From Anaerolineae bacterium (GTDB taxonomy: Bacteria; Chloroflexota; Anaerolineae; JAADDB01), in contig WFQT01000490.1 of assembly GCA_015486895.1 (NCBI GenBank), positions 1-5,043 of the forward strand: DNA of 5,043 bases, read 5' to 3'. The notes below the pieces were generated by a model that had not been told where the DNA came from, searched no databases, and was given only the letters and a program-made list of their open reading frames with translations. The position numbers and the translations under genes were made by a program. Positions 4,684 to 5,043 of this stretch are shown one piece after another (positions within the stretch are counted from its first letter, which is position 1; the number at the start of each line of letters is the position of its first letter).

Positions 4684-5043
4684 TATTCTTTCCCTCCCTT
4701 TGCGTGCTCTGGGGGTAAGAGCAACGGATCACCGATGACATGTCCTTGTGCTGCCAGAGCTTTTACACTTTCTTCCATTCTGCAATCTCGGCACAACTGC
4801 ATTTTCTCCTCAAGACCATTTGCCTTTATTATCTCTTCAGGCAAGATCTGGAATGCTTTCTCCACCTGCCGTTCGGTAAACTCAGTGTACTTACCGCACT
4901 TTTTGCACTTTGTTAGATGATGCTCCACAACTTCAACCAGGTCCTCTTTATTTGGCGTTGCAAGCTCAAATTCCAAAGTGAGCTTCATGGCTCCGGTGGG
5001 GCAGGCCTCCTCACATCTCCCGCACCTGATACATCTTGCGGGG
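4683..5043 (-). CDS. hycF: Ferredoxin-like iron-sulfur subunit, HycF/NuoI-like, C-terminal 119 residues
   Basis: This is the polyferredoxin electron-transfer subunit of the hydrogenase complex; its 5' end is beyond the window. The visible part starts with a full [4Fe-4S] motif CIRCGRCEEACP (Cys at 4, 7, 10 and 14 of the visible 119 residues). In HycF/NuoI proteins this would be the second of two clusters, so the first is presumably just upstream. The remainder is a C-terminal domain with CKKC (46, 49) and CRDC (84, 87), a two-knuckle arrangement that could bind zinc, as in the C-terminal region of HycF/HyfH-type subunits. An internal ATG at 4988 is not the start, since the cluster motif is in frame before it. 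The stop overlaps the hycG start by one base, showing one operon. Confidence 0.9.
   Translation of the reverse strand, partial: PARCIRCGRCEEACPTGAMKLTLEFELATPNKEDLVEVVEHHLTKCKKCGKYTEFTERQVEKAFQILPEEIIKANGLEEKMQLCRDCRMEESVKALAAQGHVIGDPLLLPPEHAKGGKE

Overview
This window is a minus-strand segment of an anaerobic prokaryote genome. It carries the end of a group 4, formate-hydrogenlyase-like (Hyc type) [NiFe] hydrogenase operon and, directly behind it, the start of its maturation genes. Every gene I can support is on the minus strand, so transcription runs from base 5043 towards base 1. No plus-strand gene is supported. The organism is most likely a bacterium, because Shine-Dalgarno sites and hyp genes look bacterial. 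Uncultured Chloroflexota (Dehalococcoidia-like) or anaerobic Firmicutes would both fit. That placement is an impression from protein style and is weak.

Layout in transcription order: (1) the C-terminal part of a HycF/NuoI-like ferredoxin subunit, cut by the right edge; (2) a complete HycG/NuoB-like small subunit; (3) a 102-residue unrecognised protein overlapping hycG; (4) a 139-residue protein that looks like a minimal nucleotidyltransferase with altered active-site residues; (5) a 457-base stretch without a large gene, holding several hairpins, a good minus-strand intrinsic terminator and, past it, a possible 24-codon gene; (6) hycI, the large-subunit maturation protease, with a TTG or GTG start; (7) a 165-base gap with a decayed inverted repeat; (8) hypA; (9) a 65-base gap with two overlapping palindromes; (10) hypB; (11) hypF, overlapping hypB by 4 bases and cut by the left edge after 342 codons.

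How it works together: HycF and HycG carry electrons through iron-sulfur clusters to the NiFe site, which sits in a large subunit outside the window. HypF starts synthesis of the cyanide ligands, HypA and HypB insert nickel, and HycI then clips the C-terminal tail of the large subunit. The order F-G-X-Y-I matches the E. coli hycF-G-H-I order, except that two unrelated small genes (X, Y) sit where hycH would be. These two genes, the structured terminated spacer and the tiny coupled reading frame before hycI are the parts least explained by known biology. Base composition also shifts: sampled 60-base blocks in hypF are about 57-70% G+C by hand count, against about 42-52% in sampled blocks of hypA, X and Y.
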